41,614 nucleotides of DNA, from NCBI GenBank assembly GCA_013140495.1, contig JABFSR010000147.1:1-41614 (forward strand), in the 5' to 3' direction. Below the pieces are notes generated by a model. The model saw only the letters and a program-made list of their open reading frames with translations, was not told where the DNA came from and made no database searches. The DNA comes from Verrucomicrobiota bacterium. Its GTDB lineage: Bacteria; Verrucomicrobiota; Verrucomicrobiia; Limisphaerales; JADLHS01. Below are positions 8,311 through 17,327 of this stretch, in pieces (within the stretch, counting starts at the first letter, position 1; each line of letters opens with the position of its first letter). A program made the position numbers and the translations under genes.

Positions 8311-11300
8311 ATGAACCGTCCAACAACAATTGCCAGGAAAGCGCCGCCGCTGTTGCCACTTCTATGTGGTTTGGTTTTGTCCACGGGTTTGGTCTGCGCT
8401 CAAGTCTCGGATCCGATAAAGGCTGCTTCAACTACGCCTCTGGCAGGTGACACCGGTGGTTCTGGCTCATACTCGCCAGTCTTCAGCGGGGATGGTCGCT
8501 TTGTTGTTTTCACCAGCCGCGCAAACAATCTTGTCACAAACGACAGCAATGCCATCTGGCTCGACGTGTTTGTTCGCGACTTGACCAATGCCACCACCAG
8601 ACTCGTGAGCAGCACCGGCAGTGGCGGCGGTAATGGCAACTCTTTCAATCCATCCATTTCGTCCAACGGCCAGTTCATAGCTTTTGAAAGCGCAGCCAGC
8701 AATCTGGCGGTTGGCGATACAAATGGTGTAAACGATGTTTTTGTCCGCGATATGATCGCTGGCGCGACAACACTCGCCAGCGTGTCAACCAATGGGTTCT
8801 CGAGCGGCAACGGGGTTTCAAGATTTCCGGTCATGTCTGCCGATGGAAGCAGGGTGGCCTTTGAGAGTGATGCAAGTGACCTGACGCTTGATGATACGAA
8901 TTCATTGAAGGGAATTTTTGTTCGTGACCTCCAAACGAGCACTACCGTCATGGCCAGCAAGGATGTGCAGACTTCGACCAATGGCTTTGAATCTCCCTCC
9001 ATCAGTGCTGACGGACAAACAATCGCATTTGCCACCGTGTCCGCATTGTCATTCTCGAACCCAAACCGGAGGAGCGATGTTTACGTGTATGATTCGAACA
9101 GCGGAGTGACGATTTGGGCCAGCTCAAACATCAACAACCTGGCTACGACCGTCGGGTCGTTCAACCCTGCCCTCAGCGCAGATGGCAAGTTTGTCGCTTT
9201 CAAATCAACGCTCAGGACAATCGGGTCCGCCACCAACAATCTCTATCAATGCGACCTACAAGTGCTCGTCACTACATTGGTCAATAGCAACGTTGTGGAA
9301 GATGGCTTTCCTGAGATGACTCCCGACGGCAGATTCGTTGCCTACGAATCTCGCACGAACGTTTTTATCTGGGACCGTCAAACTGGAAGCAATACTCTTC
9401 TAAGCGTGGACGTAACCGGCACCAATGCAGCCAGTGGAACTTCATTTCGTCCAGCGTTGACGCCGGATGGCTTGAAGATCGCCTTCTTGAGTGACGCCAA
9501 CAACATCACAACCAACGGCGGGAACGGTCAGCCTCAACTTTACGTTCGCGACATGGCTTCCGGAGTTACCCGGCTCGCCAGTTTCAATCTCGAAGGTCAA
9601 CTGTTATCCAGCATGAGTGGTTTGGTTACTGCCATCACGCCAGACGGAAGCAAGGTCGCCTTCTGGAGTACGGACGAGCGCATCGTCCCGGACGACCAGA
9701 ACAAGGACGCGGATGTCTTCCTTCATGATCTCAATTCTGGAACCACTTCGCTGGTTTCGGCCCGCGATCCAAATTTGCCCTCGCAAACCAGTGTCGGCTT
9801 CCTTTCGTTGTCCACTGAATCAGTTAGCAGCGTCGGTAGATTTGTCGTCCTCTCAGCTTTAGGCAGCAGTTTAGTTGGGGGCGAAGCAAATCTTGCGACT
9901 CGTAACTTTGTGCATGATCTTGCCACCGGCGCAAATCTTCCGATTGAGGCGCTCGAAAACCCGAACGGACTGCCCATCGCAGCCACGAATCTCCCGTTTC
10001 CGACCAACTTCACAGCGCGGTTTCCGGTTCTCAGTGCCGATGGACGTTACGCGGCTTATGTCGGGCAATTCAGTTCTGACATTCCAGTTGTGGATCAGGT
10101 TTATTTGCGGGATATGCAATCGCAAACCAACTTGTTGGTTAGTCGCGGATGGGGCGGCACCGCCGGCTCGGCCAAATCATTTGCTCCTTCATTAAGTGGG
10201 GACGGACGATGGGTGGCTTTTCAAAGCGACGCTCCAAATCTCGTTTCGACTGACATTAATAGCAGGTCGGATATTTTCGTACGTGACATGGTTAACGCCA
10301 CCAACTTCTTGGTGAGCATGATCTATTTCGGCTTCAACGGTGGAAATAACTATTCCACCAATCCAGTCGTAAGCCGTGACGGTCGCTGGGTTGTGTTTCA
10401 GAGCAAGGCGACTGATTTGGTACCAAACACCATCAACAATTCCTATTTTCATTTGTTCGCACGTGATCTCACCTTGCGCGCGACGAGGCTGGTTAGTGTG
10501 GGTGCGAGCGGAATAGCGCTCACTGGCGATTCGGGCAGGCCTGTTATGAATCCTGCTGGTACGTTGGTCCTGTTTACAAATGCCAACAACCAGGCTTTCA
10601 TTTATGATTTGACTGCGCACCTTAGTTTTTTGGTTCGAAGTAATTGCTTTAACCCTGCGATGAGTGCAGAAGGACGGTGGGTCGTTTTTGAATCCCTGCT
10701 TCGACCCGGCCAGATCAGGGACATCGTGTTGCTAGATCGACAAACAGGAACGACGAACCTAGTCAGCATCAACCGGAACGGTACTGCTGGGGGGAATGGA
10801 ACATCCATTTGTCCGCAGATTTCGTTCGACGGCAGATATATTGTGTTCGCCAGCAGGGCCAGTGATCTTGTAGAAAATGACACAAACGGCAGCACGGATA
10901 TTTTCGTCCGCGACCAGATTTTGAACACAACGATTCTCGCCAGCCCTAATCGCCAAGGCTCCGGATCTGGAAACAACCTTTCACTCAAACCTGTGCTTGG
11001 TGCAGATGGTCGCACTATTGTATTTCAGAGTTATGCCTCTGATTTGACCGAGAACGACTTCAACAACGCTCGTGATGTTTTTGTCCTGCGGCTTGATGCA
11101 GGGGATTCCGACGTTGACGGCATTGCCGATGATTGGGAACTGGCCTATTTCGGCAACTTGTTGCGCAATGGTTCTGGCGATTTTGATGGCGACGACCACA
11201 CGGATTTGCAGGAATTTCTGGCAGGCACGGATCCCACCAACACCGGATCCATTCTGCGGGTGATGACGATCACATCTCTCGCTGGTAGCGCTACCATCCT

Positions 11301-11475
11301 CTGGATCGCCACACCGGGTAAAAACTATCGCGTACAATTCAAGGCTGAATTGAACGACCCGGGTTGGACCGACCTTTTTGGAATAGTGACCGCAACCAGC
11401 TCAAGTGCGTCACGTATGGATGATTCTGTTGGAGCGGATGGACAGAGATTTTACCGAGTTGTTTTGGTGCCCTGA
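8311..11475 (+). CDS. Secreted multi-blade PD40/TolB-like propeller protein with calcium-loop tail
   Basis: A 1054-residue exported protein. A signal peptide (about 12-31, ending CAQ) is followed by roughly 16 copies of a 55-62-residue unit built on P-x-x-S-x-D-G-R-x-V-x-F-x-S and D-x-F-V-R-D, the PD40/WD40-like beta-propeller repeat also found in TolB. About 931-975 carries DSDVDGIADDWE and DFDGDDHTDLQEF, dockerin/thrombospondin-type acidic loops that should bind calcium. The last part is a beta domain ending in FYRVVLVP, a type of C-terminus I recall from many secreted verrucomicrobial proteins. It is transcribed away from the haem dehydrogenase across an 84-nt divergent spacer. The function is unknown: surface binding or a structural role seems more likely than catalysis, since no catalytic motif is visible. 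No PEP-CTERM or LPXTG sorting signal is seen. Confidence 0.85.
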   Translation: MNRPTTIARKAPPLLPLLCGLVLSTGLVCAQVSDPIKAASTTPLAGDTGGSGSYSPVFSGDGRFVVFTSRANNLVTNDSNAIWLDVFVRDLTNATTRLVSSTGSGGGNGNSFNPSISSNGQFIAFESAASNLAVGDTNGVNDVFVRDMIAGATTLASVSTNGFSSGNGVSRFPVMSADGSRVAFESDASDLTLDDTNSLKGIFVRDLQTSTTVMASKDVQTSTNGFESPSISADGQTIAFATVSALSFSNPNRRSDVYVYDSNSGVTIWASSNINNLATTVGSFNPALSADGKFVAFKSTLRTIGSATNNLYQCDLQVLVTTLVNSNVVEDGFPEMTPDGRFVAYESRTNVFIWDRQTGSNTLLSVDVTGTNAASGTSFRPALTPDGLKIAFLSDANNITTNGGNGQPQLYVRDMASGVTRLASFNLEGQLLSSMSGLVTAITPDGSKVAFWSTDERIVPDDQNKDADVFLHDLNSGTTSLVSARDPNLPSQTSVGFLSLSTESVSSVGRFVVLSALGSSLVGGEANLATRNFVHDLATGANLPIEALENPNGLPIAATNLPFPTNFTARFPVLSADGRYAAYVGQFSSDIPVVDQVYLRDMQSQTNLLVSRGWGGTAGSAKSFAPSLSGDGRWVAFQSDAPNLVSTDINSRSDIFVRDMVNATNFLVSMIYFGFNGGNNYSTNPVVSRDGRWVVFQSKATDLVPNTINNSYFHLFARDLTLRATRLVSVGASGIALTGDSGRPVMNPAGTLVLFTNANNQAFIYDLTAHLSFLVRSNCFNPAMSAEGRWVVFESLLRPGQIRDIVLLDRQTGTTNLVSINRNGTAGGNGTSICPQISFDGRYIVFASRASDLVENDTNGSTDIFVRDQILNTTILASPNRQGSGSGNNLSLKPVLGADGRTIVFQSYASDLTENDFNNARDVFVLRLDAGDSDVDGIADDWELAYFGNLLRNGSGDFDGDDHTDLQEFLAGTDPTNTGSILRVMTITSLAGSATILWIATPGKNYRVQFKAELNDPGWTDLFGIVTATSSSASRMDDSVGADGQRFYRVVLVP

Positions 11476-11497
11476 CACCATTCCAGAAGACGTGAGT

Positions 11498-12349
11498 TTA
11501 GTTGCCTGGTATCGGAGTCAGCGGCTTCTCGCCGGTATAACAGCGATAGTCAATTCCAGCGTCATACCCGGTGAAGGGTATTTTTGAAACGTTGCCCGAG
11601 AGCCAAAGTGTATTGCATCGCTTGTCGTGGCGATACCATTCCCACTCGAAAGGGTAGCTTCCGTATAGTGTGGACAAACCGCCATAATTGACTGGGGCAT
11701 TGTTTCCAATCCATTGGGTCAAAATACGAATGTTACCAGGGAACAGACTGGTACTGTCGCCATCTCCCTCCATTCTCTGCTCTGCTGAGTCTTGTATCAT
11801 TATCATGGTTGATGGATTTTGAAAGTCGGTGATCTTTGCCGTAGAAAGCGATTGGTATTTGGTCGTCAAATACCGGCCGATCCCGTAGGTGGAGGTGAGC
11901 CAATATTCGTCAGTGTAGGCCAGACCGGCGTCACGCCATTGGTCTACGACCTTTGCGCTTGGGCAACGGAACAACTCCTTGGGTGTGCCTGCGTAGCTTG
12001 AATACGCGACGCCCCAATATGCAAGCTGATTGGAAGGGGGCAGGATCACCGTGGAATTTGAACTTGCAGTCCACTGCCCGCCGTTTGGAGTTGAACCGCC
12101 GCCGAGATTATGGAACGTGTCATTATTTTCCCCGGCGTAAATCATCATCCCATTGTAAATCTGCCGGAGATTGCTCATGCACACGGCGCTTCTGTCTTGG
12201 TGCTTTGTTGCTGCCATGCCGGAGAGAAGCAGCAGAATCAGAAAACCAGTTGTTGCCAGAATCACGGCCAGTTCTGTCAGCGTGAACGCGCTTTGCGAAG
12301 TTGCGCGAGAGCTTTTCTGTCGAGTTTTGGGAGACAAACCATCTTTCAT
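11498..12349 (-). CDS. Type IV prepilin-like (pseudopilin) protein
   Basis: A 283-residue protein with a prepilin cleavage site after Ala21 (SQSA/FTLTELAVI) and the key Glu at +5 (residue 26), followed by a hydrophobic helix to about 45. Cleavage by a prepilin peptidase such as PilD is expected. The rest resembles the abundant PVC prepilin family with a CMSNLRQIYNGMMIYAGEN segment after the helix and a C-terminal beta region containing an RHDKRCNTLWLSGNVSKIP stretch, the equivalent of the RH-x-G-x-N-VLFADGHV motif in relatives. These proteins are often encoded singly, away from secretion machinery, and their individual roles are unknown. It lies 92 nt after the ceramidase-like gene on the same strand and converges with the propeller gene with a 22-nt gap. 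Confidence 0.85.
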   Translation of the reverse strand: MKDGLSPKTRQKSSRATSQSAFTLTELAVILATTGFLILLLLSGMAATKHQDRSAVCMSNLRQIYNGMMIYAGENNDTFHNLGGGSTPNGGQWTASSNSTVILPPSNQLAYWGVAYSSYAGTPKELFRCPSAKVVDQWRDAGLAYTDEYWLTSTYGIGRYLTTKYQSLSTAKITDFQNPSTMIMIQDSAEQRMEGDGDSTSLFPGNIRILTQWIGNNAPVNYGGLSTLYGSYPFEWEWYRHDKRCNTLWLSGNVSKIPFTGYDAGIDYRCYTGEKPLTPIPGN

Positions 12350-12441
12350 ATAAACAGTGCTTTGGTTGCTTGGGCCAAAACAAACACCTCGACACGCGAT
12401 TTAGCAAGGCATCATTTTGGCCTAAATCAGTGCATCCAACT

Positions 12442-13935
12442 CTAACGCTTCTTACTGCGGGCAACTTTCTTGAGCAACGAGACGACAGTGTCCTTGATCT
12501 TCGGCTCCGCTCCAACTTCCAGATAGCTCGAGCGTGCTCGCCAGGTTGTGTAGCCGCCAAGTTCAAACTGATCCGGCGGCGGGAGGTAGCCGTTGCAGCC
12601 GTTCGCGAGTTCAATCACCATCGTTAGTGCGAACGGGCTGGCCTTCTTGATGGCGAGTCCCGTGCTGCCGTAGGTTTCGCACGGCGTCGTGCCGATGCCA
12701 AAGTCGCCGATGCGCAACGCTTGCAACTTGATCTCCTTCTTTGCCGGCCAGTCTGCCATCTTGACCGTCTCGCGTGCATAGTTTTCTTCCCAGGTGCGTG
12801 TGGGTCGGTCGCCTACATTTTTTGCGAGATAATCGCGCGCCTCTGTCACATCTGCTTTTGAGGGAAGTCGAACCTTGAACGATTTCTTTTGTTCAGCCAT
12901 CGCCAGCGGTACCCAGTCCTGGTAACGCGCGTCCTTGAGCGCCACCAGCGCTACGTCGGCCACGGCGCGTGCGACCATGAAGCGGTCGTTCTTCCAGTTG
13001 GGCTTGGTGAAATCAATGCAGTTGGCATCGCCGCTGGTGCCGTTGCTCATGATCGCGACAAACGGTTTGCCTTCCTCGACGCCAAGTTCCTTCGCCATGA
13101 CGCGACAGAACTCCGCGAAATAATCCGCCGACAATCCCGCCTCGGAAACACCGGCATAGTGCGTGGAATAATTTGCGAGCAACGCTAGCGGCCTGCCATC
13201 GGCGGTCTGGATCGAGAGCACGGTGACGGCGGTGTCCACCGGGCCGGTCTGGCGGATCTTGTTCGTGTTCGCATAGCCGGGATTCATCATCGCGATGTTC
13301 GTGGCCTGACCGGTGAACGCCACGGGCGGACTGCTTGCGGTGCCCGGCTGCATGATCCACCGTCGGCAATGTACGAACTGCGGGCAATCGCCTTTGCCCC
13401 AGCCCACGCGTGCGGGCACGCGGTTGCGCCAGGCTTCAATGATCGCCTGAGCAATGCGGGGAATCAGAAATTCCACATAGCCCGGCTCCGCGTCGTTGCC
13501 GTGGCAACTGTATGCTGCTGGCGCAGTGTGCGTGTGCGTCGAGGAGATCAACATTCGCGCGACCGGAATTCCGGTGACGCGCTGCGCTTCAGTTTTTGCA
13601 GCGTCCATTGTCTCGCGATCCACCATGCAACTGTCCACGACCGCAATTGCGACCTGTGTCTTGCCGTCATCCAGTACCACTGCTCGGACGTTGAGCGGAT
13701 CGAGAACCTTGTTGGCGATTGTGAGCGTGAGATTGCCGGCTGTACGAATTGGGAAGTTTGTGGGTGTGATATCCACCATTGCCGAGCCGGCGCGGAAGAT
13801 GGCCGGGGCAGCGTGGCTGATTGTTGAGCCGATGAGCATCGCGGACAGAATAGAGAGGCAGGCAACGAATTCCAGATTTTGCACGCTCCTCGTCTTTATG
13901 TGTTTGGTGTATATCATTGCATCGTTCGATTTCAT
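12442..13935 (-). CDS. Neutral/alkaline ceramidase-like secreted protein (N-terminal domain family)
   Basis: A 497-residue exported protein matching the neutral/alkaline non-lysosomal ceramidase N-terminal domain. A signal peptide covers about 20-42 (cleavage near ISHA). Conserved elements are AGSAMVDITP near the start, SSTHTHTAP (about 131-139) with putative zinc-binding histidines, and NYSTHYAG. In characterised neutral ceramidases the nucleophilic Ser lies in a GDxSPN motif; here the matching stretch reads NGTSGDANCID, with Asn in place of that Ser, so ceramide hydrolysis is doubtful. The start is ATG at 13935: an AAGGAG lies 8 nt upstream. Its start region overlaps the stop of the second haem dehydrogenase, implying coupled translation. 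Relatives are numerous in Planctomycetota and Verrucomicrobiota and usually lack an assigned substrate. Confidence 0.85.
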   Translation of the reverse strand: MKSNDAMIYTKHIKTRSVQNLEFVACLSILSAMLIGSTISHAAPAIFRAGSAMVDITPTNFPIRTAGNLTLTIANKVLDPLNVRAVVLDDGKTQVAIAVVDSCMVDRETMDAAKTEAQRVTGIPVARMLISSTHTHTAPAAYSCHGNDAEPGYVEFLIPRIAQAIIEAWRNRVPARVGWGKGDCPQFVHCRRWIMQPGTASSPPVAFTGQATNIAMMNPGYANTNKIRQTGPVDTAVTVLSIQTADGRPLALLANYSTHYAGVSEAGLSADYFAEFCRVMAKELGVEEGKPFVAIMSNGTSGDANCIDFTKPNWKNDRFMVARAVADVALVALKDARYQDWVPLAMAEQKKSFKVRLPSKADVTEARDYLAKNVGDRPTRTWEENYARETVKMADWPAKKEIKLQALRIGDFGIGTTPCETYGSTGLAIKKASPFALTMVIELANGCNGYLPPPDQFELGGYTTWRARSSYLEVGAEPKIKDTVVSLLKKVARSKKR

Positions 13936-13937
13936 TC

Positions 13938-16900
13938 TCATTCTCCTTTCAAACACGCGAGCAGATCGGCCAGTTCCTGCTGGCTCATTGCCGTTTCCAA
14001 TCCTTCAGGCATCAACGATACCTGACCCACCGTCAGTTTATTGATGCCGGAGCGTGGGATGGTTTCTTCGATGCCTTGCGCCTTGCGCAATGTGACGCTT
14101 GCTGGGGATTCACCAATGATCAGGCCGGTAAGTTCGCGACCGTCCTTGCACTCAACCGTACACGCGTTGAAGCCGGAAACGAATTCGTAGTTCGGATGGA
14201 CGATGTGCAGGAGAATGCTTTCCTTGGGTTGATTCCGAATGCCGAAGAGGTCCGGGCCGACGTTGTGACCTTCGCGGTCAAGCCTGTGGCAGGAAGCGCA
14301 ATGGGTCGCAAACGGTTTGCGCCCGTTGACTGGATTGCCAGTGAGCGACAGAACGGCGCGCGCCTTTTCGTAGGCCTTCATTCGGTCTCCTGTTTCAGCA
14401 GCGGCAAATAGTAGTTGAGCGCGTTCACGGATCGCGGCATCGCTGTGTTTGCGCAAAGCCTCGCGCTGCGTTCGGTTGAGAACATTTTCGGGAATCTGTT
14501 TCGTTTCGACGGCTGTCAGGAGTGATCTTACGTGACGCGGTTGGGCCAGTAACGACGAGACAACCACGCCACGCGTATTAGGAGGGAGACTGGTCCATCG
14601 CGCTGGGGTGAGCAGCTCTGTGGCTGCCGTATCGCCGGGCAAACCGAGCAGCGAACGGACAGCCGCCACTTGCAGTTCTGCCGGCTCAGTGGCGACCAGC
14701 ACCGGCAGCAATGCGGCACTGGCTTGTGAGCTTTCAGCGTTTACGAGGAAACCAATCCCTGCTTTGCGAGTGGCGACAGGCTCGGCAACCGAGGCAGCGA
14801 GGCACGCCGCTTCGGTCGTGAAGCGAGGTAGCAACTCTGCCGGCAACGCGACAGTCTTGCCGCGCGAACGCAAAGCCTCCGTCACACCGTCGAGCGCTGC
14901 AATGAGCCAGGGTGACGGGGGAGAATCCATCGCAAAGAACTGCGGCACCGTCCCGGTTTCTGCGCCGAGCACACGCCCGAGATCAGTCCAAAACTCAACG
15001 GGCGCTGGGTCGGTTTTCCGCTGCGTGAGGTGACGGGCAAGTTGCAGAGCCTGCTGCTCGTGAGATTTGAGTCCGCTGAGGATGGCTGCGCGCATCCAGC
15101 GGTTCGTGCCGTCGCTGACTGCGAGTCCGCCCAATACTTCGGCCCAATTGTTGGCGCGTGATTCCCGTGTTCCTTGATTGAAGCCGAGTGCGAACCAGAA
15201 TCTAGCGCGTGGATTGGGATCTGCGGCAAATACCGGGAACAGGGCTTCGGGAAGACCCGGCACGTTCCGCTGTTGTTCCGTCAGGATACGCCAGGCGTTT
15301 TCACGCAACACCGGATCGCTTGCAAGCACGGACTTCCGCAATGCCTGATCAAGGAGTGCCGGTCTCCAACCTGGCACGTTGATGTCGGTTTGAATCACGC
15401 CGGATCGGAGATCGGCGCTCCGTTCATTTGCAGCGAGTATGGCCAACGTGCGTAATGCGTGCAGACGCTGGAACGTATCGGTGTGCTTGGAATCGTTGGG
15501 TAAACCGAGCCAGCTTTCCGTGTGCAATATCTTGATTCGTTGTTTGAGATCCGCCTCTCCAGGCGATTTGAATTGTTTCGCGAGTTGCGAAGGCAACTTC
15601 GGGACTTGCCTCTGAATCAACAACCGTTGGGCCGTCTCCCGGTGCCACGCGTTCTGATGGCCGAGCGCGTGAATCAGCTCTCTGGTGGAAGCGCGTGCGA
15701 GCGGTTTGGTGTTTGGTGTTTGGCGTTTGGTGTTTTTCCCCGTCACCCGCCAGATTCGTCCCATGTCGCGACCGCTTGTGAAATCAGTCCGCTTGCGCAC
15801 CTCGACGGGGAGATATTCTGGATGCTCGATGGTTTTGCGATACATGTCGCAGACGTAAAGCGCGCCGTCGGGTCCGGTGGCAAGAAAGACAGGTCGGAAC
15901 CAGTTGTCAGGCGAGGCGAGAAATTCGCGGCCCTCATTCGCCATGCGCGAGGCGAAGGTTGGTCCAACCTGCGTGAGCTTGTCGCGATGAACCAGATTCG
16001 CTGTTGGATCACAAGCGAACGCGTCGCCGCGATACTCAGCCGGAAGTGCATCGCCGCGATAAATATGAACGGCACAGGCTGCCGTGAACGTGCCGACATG
16101 CGAGTCTGCGGTGGTGAGATTATCGCTGATCGGATACAGGCGCGCGGCGAAATTCTGATTCGCGCCGCCGATGAGGTCGGTGACCATGGCCTCCGGTACA
16201 TTCTGCACCGTCTCGGCCAGCGCATAGTTTGGATTTCTTGCAACATAGCGTGGTGCGATGACGGTATGCTGGATGTGGACGCGGTTCATGCACTGTAAGC
16301 GATTGCCCGCGTCGTCGAAGGTCTGTCCAAATTGTCCGCGCCCGCCAACCGGTTCAATTTCGAGTGTGAACGGATTGAAGCGCGCATCTGCACCTATTTC
16401 CACGGCGGGGCGTTCAGGATGTTTTGGCGAAGTAATTTTGCTCGCCCGCGTCAGCCCACTGGTGAGGTAAATCCAGCCGTCCGGTCCAAGGGTCGGATGA
16501 CTGACGCGCAACTGAGTGGTGGAGTTCGTGTCGAAACCTGTTAGCAACACGACTCGTTCATCAGCTCTGCCGTCGCCATCTGTGTCTTTCAAAAAAAGCA
16601 CATCCGGCGCGCACGTGACGATGAGTCCGCCGTTCCAAGGTGTGAGGCCGTTCGGAAAAGTCAGGCCGTCGGCAAATACCGTTCGGCGATCCATGTGCCC
16701 GTCGCCATCGGCGTCATCCAGTCGTGCAATGGTCCCGACGGGCGGCTGGCCTGGACCAGGGCCGGTGGGGTAGCCGCGGTTTTCGGCGACGAATAAATGT
16801 CCTTCTGCATCCCATGTCACCGCGCACGGTTGGAAAACCAGTGGTTCCGCAGCGACGAGTTCAACGCTCAGACCTGGATCATGTTGGAACGCCGCGAGCA

Positions 16901-17060
16901 CTTGATCCGGAGACGAGGGGCTTTCAAAAGCGTGACTGGACAAGGCAATGCCAGCGAGTGCGACCATTGCATAGAAACAGAAACGCCCACTTCGCGAGGC
17001 GAACCAAAAAGAGCGGCTGTGATTTCGTTGCGACCAGGCGCGGGTGATCGGTGTTTGCAT
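13938..17060 (-). CDS. PVC-type membrane-bound dehydrogenase with C-terminal c-type haem domain (second copy)
   Basis: A 1040-residue exported protein with the same architecture as the 5131-8226 product but clearly diverged. A signal helix lies at about 27-45 (ending SSHA), followed by a sorbosone-dehydrogenase-type propeller at about 50-440 with acidic loops DDADGDGHMDRR and DTDGDGRADER that probably bind calcium. HEAT-like repeats span about 455-880, and a cytochrome domain carries CASCH at 921-925 and a likely Met ligand at 1017 (SLMPEG). The substrate is unknown. It is the first gene of a minus-strand unit with the ceramidase-like gene (stop/start overlap) and possibly the prepilin. A tract of five 7-nt repeats lies in the linker between the propeller and the HEAT region. 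Start is ATG at 17060; no convincing promoter was seen upstream. Confidence 0.9.
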   Translation of the reverse strand: MQTPITRAWSQRNHSRSFWFASRSGRFCFYAMVALAGIALSSHAFESPSSPDQVLAAFQHDPGLSVELVAAEPLVFQPCAVTWDAEGHLFVAENRGYPTGPGPGQPPVGTIARLDDADGDGHMDRRTVFADGLTFPNGLTPWNGGLIVTCAPDVLFLKDTDGDGRADERVVLLTGFDTNSTTQLRVSHPTLGPDGWIYLTSGLTRASKITSPKHPERPAVEIGADARFNPFTLEIEPVGGRGQFGQTFDDAGNRLQCMNRVHIQHTVIAPRYVARNPNYALAETVQNVPEAMVTDLIGGANQNFAARLYPISDNLTTADSHVGTFTAACAVHIYRGDALPAEYRGDAFACDPTANLVHRDKLTQVGPTFASRMANEGREFLASPDNWFRPVFLATGPDGALYVCDMYRKTIEHPEYLPVEVRKRTDFTSGRDMGRIWRVTGKNTKRQTPNTKPLARASTRELIHALGHQNAWHRETAQRLLIQRQVPKLPSQLAKQFKSPGEADLKQRIKILHTESWLGLPNDSKHTDTFQRLHALRTLAILAANERSADLRSGVIQTDINVPGWRPALLDQALRKSVLASDPVLRENAWRILTEQQRNVPGLPEALFPVFAADPNPRARFWFALGFNQGTRESRANNWAEVLGGLAVSDGTNRWMRAAILSGLKSHEQQALQLARHLTQRKTDPAPVEFWTDLGRVLGAETGTVPQFFAMDSPPSPWLIAALDGVTEALRSRGKTVALPAELLPRFTTEAACLAASVAEPVATRKAGIGFLVNAESSQASAALLPVLVATEPAELQVAAVRSLLGLPGDTAATELLTPARWTSLPPNTRGVVVSSLLAQPRHVRSLLTAVETKQIPENVLNRTQREALRKHSDAAIRERAQLLFAAAETGDRMKAYEKARAVLSLTGNPVNGRKPFATHCASCHRLDREGHNVGPDLFGIRNQPKESILLHIVHPNYEFVSGFNACTVECKDGRELTGLIIGESPASVTLRKAQGIEETIPRSGINKLTVGQVSLMPEGLETAMSQQELADLLACLKGE
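13943..13949 (-). promoter_or_regulatory. Strong ribosome-binding site deciding the ceramidase-like start
   Basis: On the minus strand AAAGGAGA is followed by ATG at 13941 after almost no spacing and by ATG at 13935 after about 7-8 nt. The second has ideal Shine-Dalgarno spacing and is therefore preferred. The site lies inside the last codons of the upstream haem dehydrogenase gene, so ribosomes finishing that gene can re-initiate here. Confidence 0.7.
15703..15737. repeat. Five-copy 7-nt tandem repeat inside a coding sequence
   Basis: On the plus strand the units read GGTTTGG, TGTTTGG, TGTTTGG, CGTTTGG and TGTTTTT. The tract encodes a hydrophilic KNTKRQTPNTK-like linker between the propeller and HEAT domains of the second haem dehydrogenase. 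Because 7 is not a multiple of 3, gain or loss of one unit would shift the reading frame. Confidence 0.7.
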
Positions 17061-17263
17061 TCGGTTTCCGGAACTTGCGGAAACTAAACTGCCGATCAGA
17101 TGGCAGCCAGATTATTTTGGCAGATGCAAGGCTTGGGTGGGCATGGATGTGAAGTTGGACAGGTGGCGAGAGCGGCATAATCCGCTCGGTGCAGAGGCTC
17201 GGAGAAGAGTCATCATCCAACACGACTGTTCACCGCACCAGATGTTGGGCTTCTAAAAAGCAG

Positions 17264-17298
17264 AAACCCGGACGGCGACTCATCAACCGTCCGGGTTT
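17264..17298 (-). terminator. Intrinsic terminator of the flagellin gene
   Basis: A perfect 12-bp inverted repeat (AAACCCGGACGG at 17264-17275, CCGTCCGGGTTT at 17287-17298) with an 11-nt loop lies 29 nt after the flagellin stop codon. On the minus strand it is followed by a T-rich stretch (CTGCTTTTT). A short T run on the plus side means it could also work bidirectionally. The remaining intergenic sequence up to the dehydrogenase start at 17060 shows only small hairpins and no recognisable gene. Confidence 0.85.
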
Positions 17299-17327
17299 TG
17301 GTTTGCGACGTTCGTTCCGGTCTCCTT

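Noticed and set aside
8440..11090. Regularly spaced repeats resembling a CRISPR or tandem repeat array
   Set aside because: The periodicity of about 180 nt is protein-level: diverged propeller blades in one open reading frame, with no identical short repeats or unique spacers.
12373..12422. 8-10-bp inverted repeat (GGCCAAAA / TTTTGGCC) between the prepilin and the ceramidase-like gene
   Set aside because: The loop is about 34 nt and no T run follows on either strand, so a terminator or operator cannot be supported.
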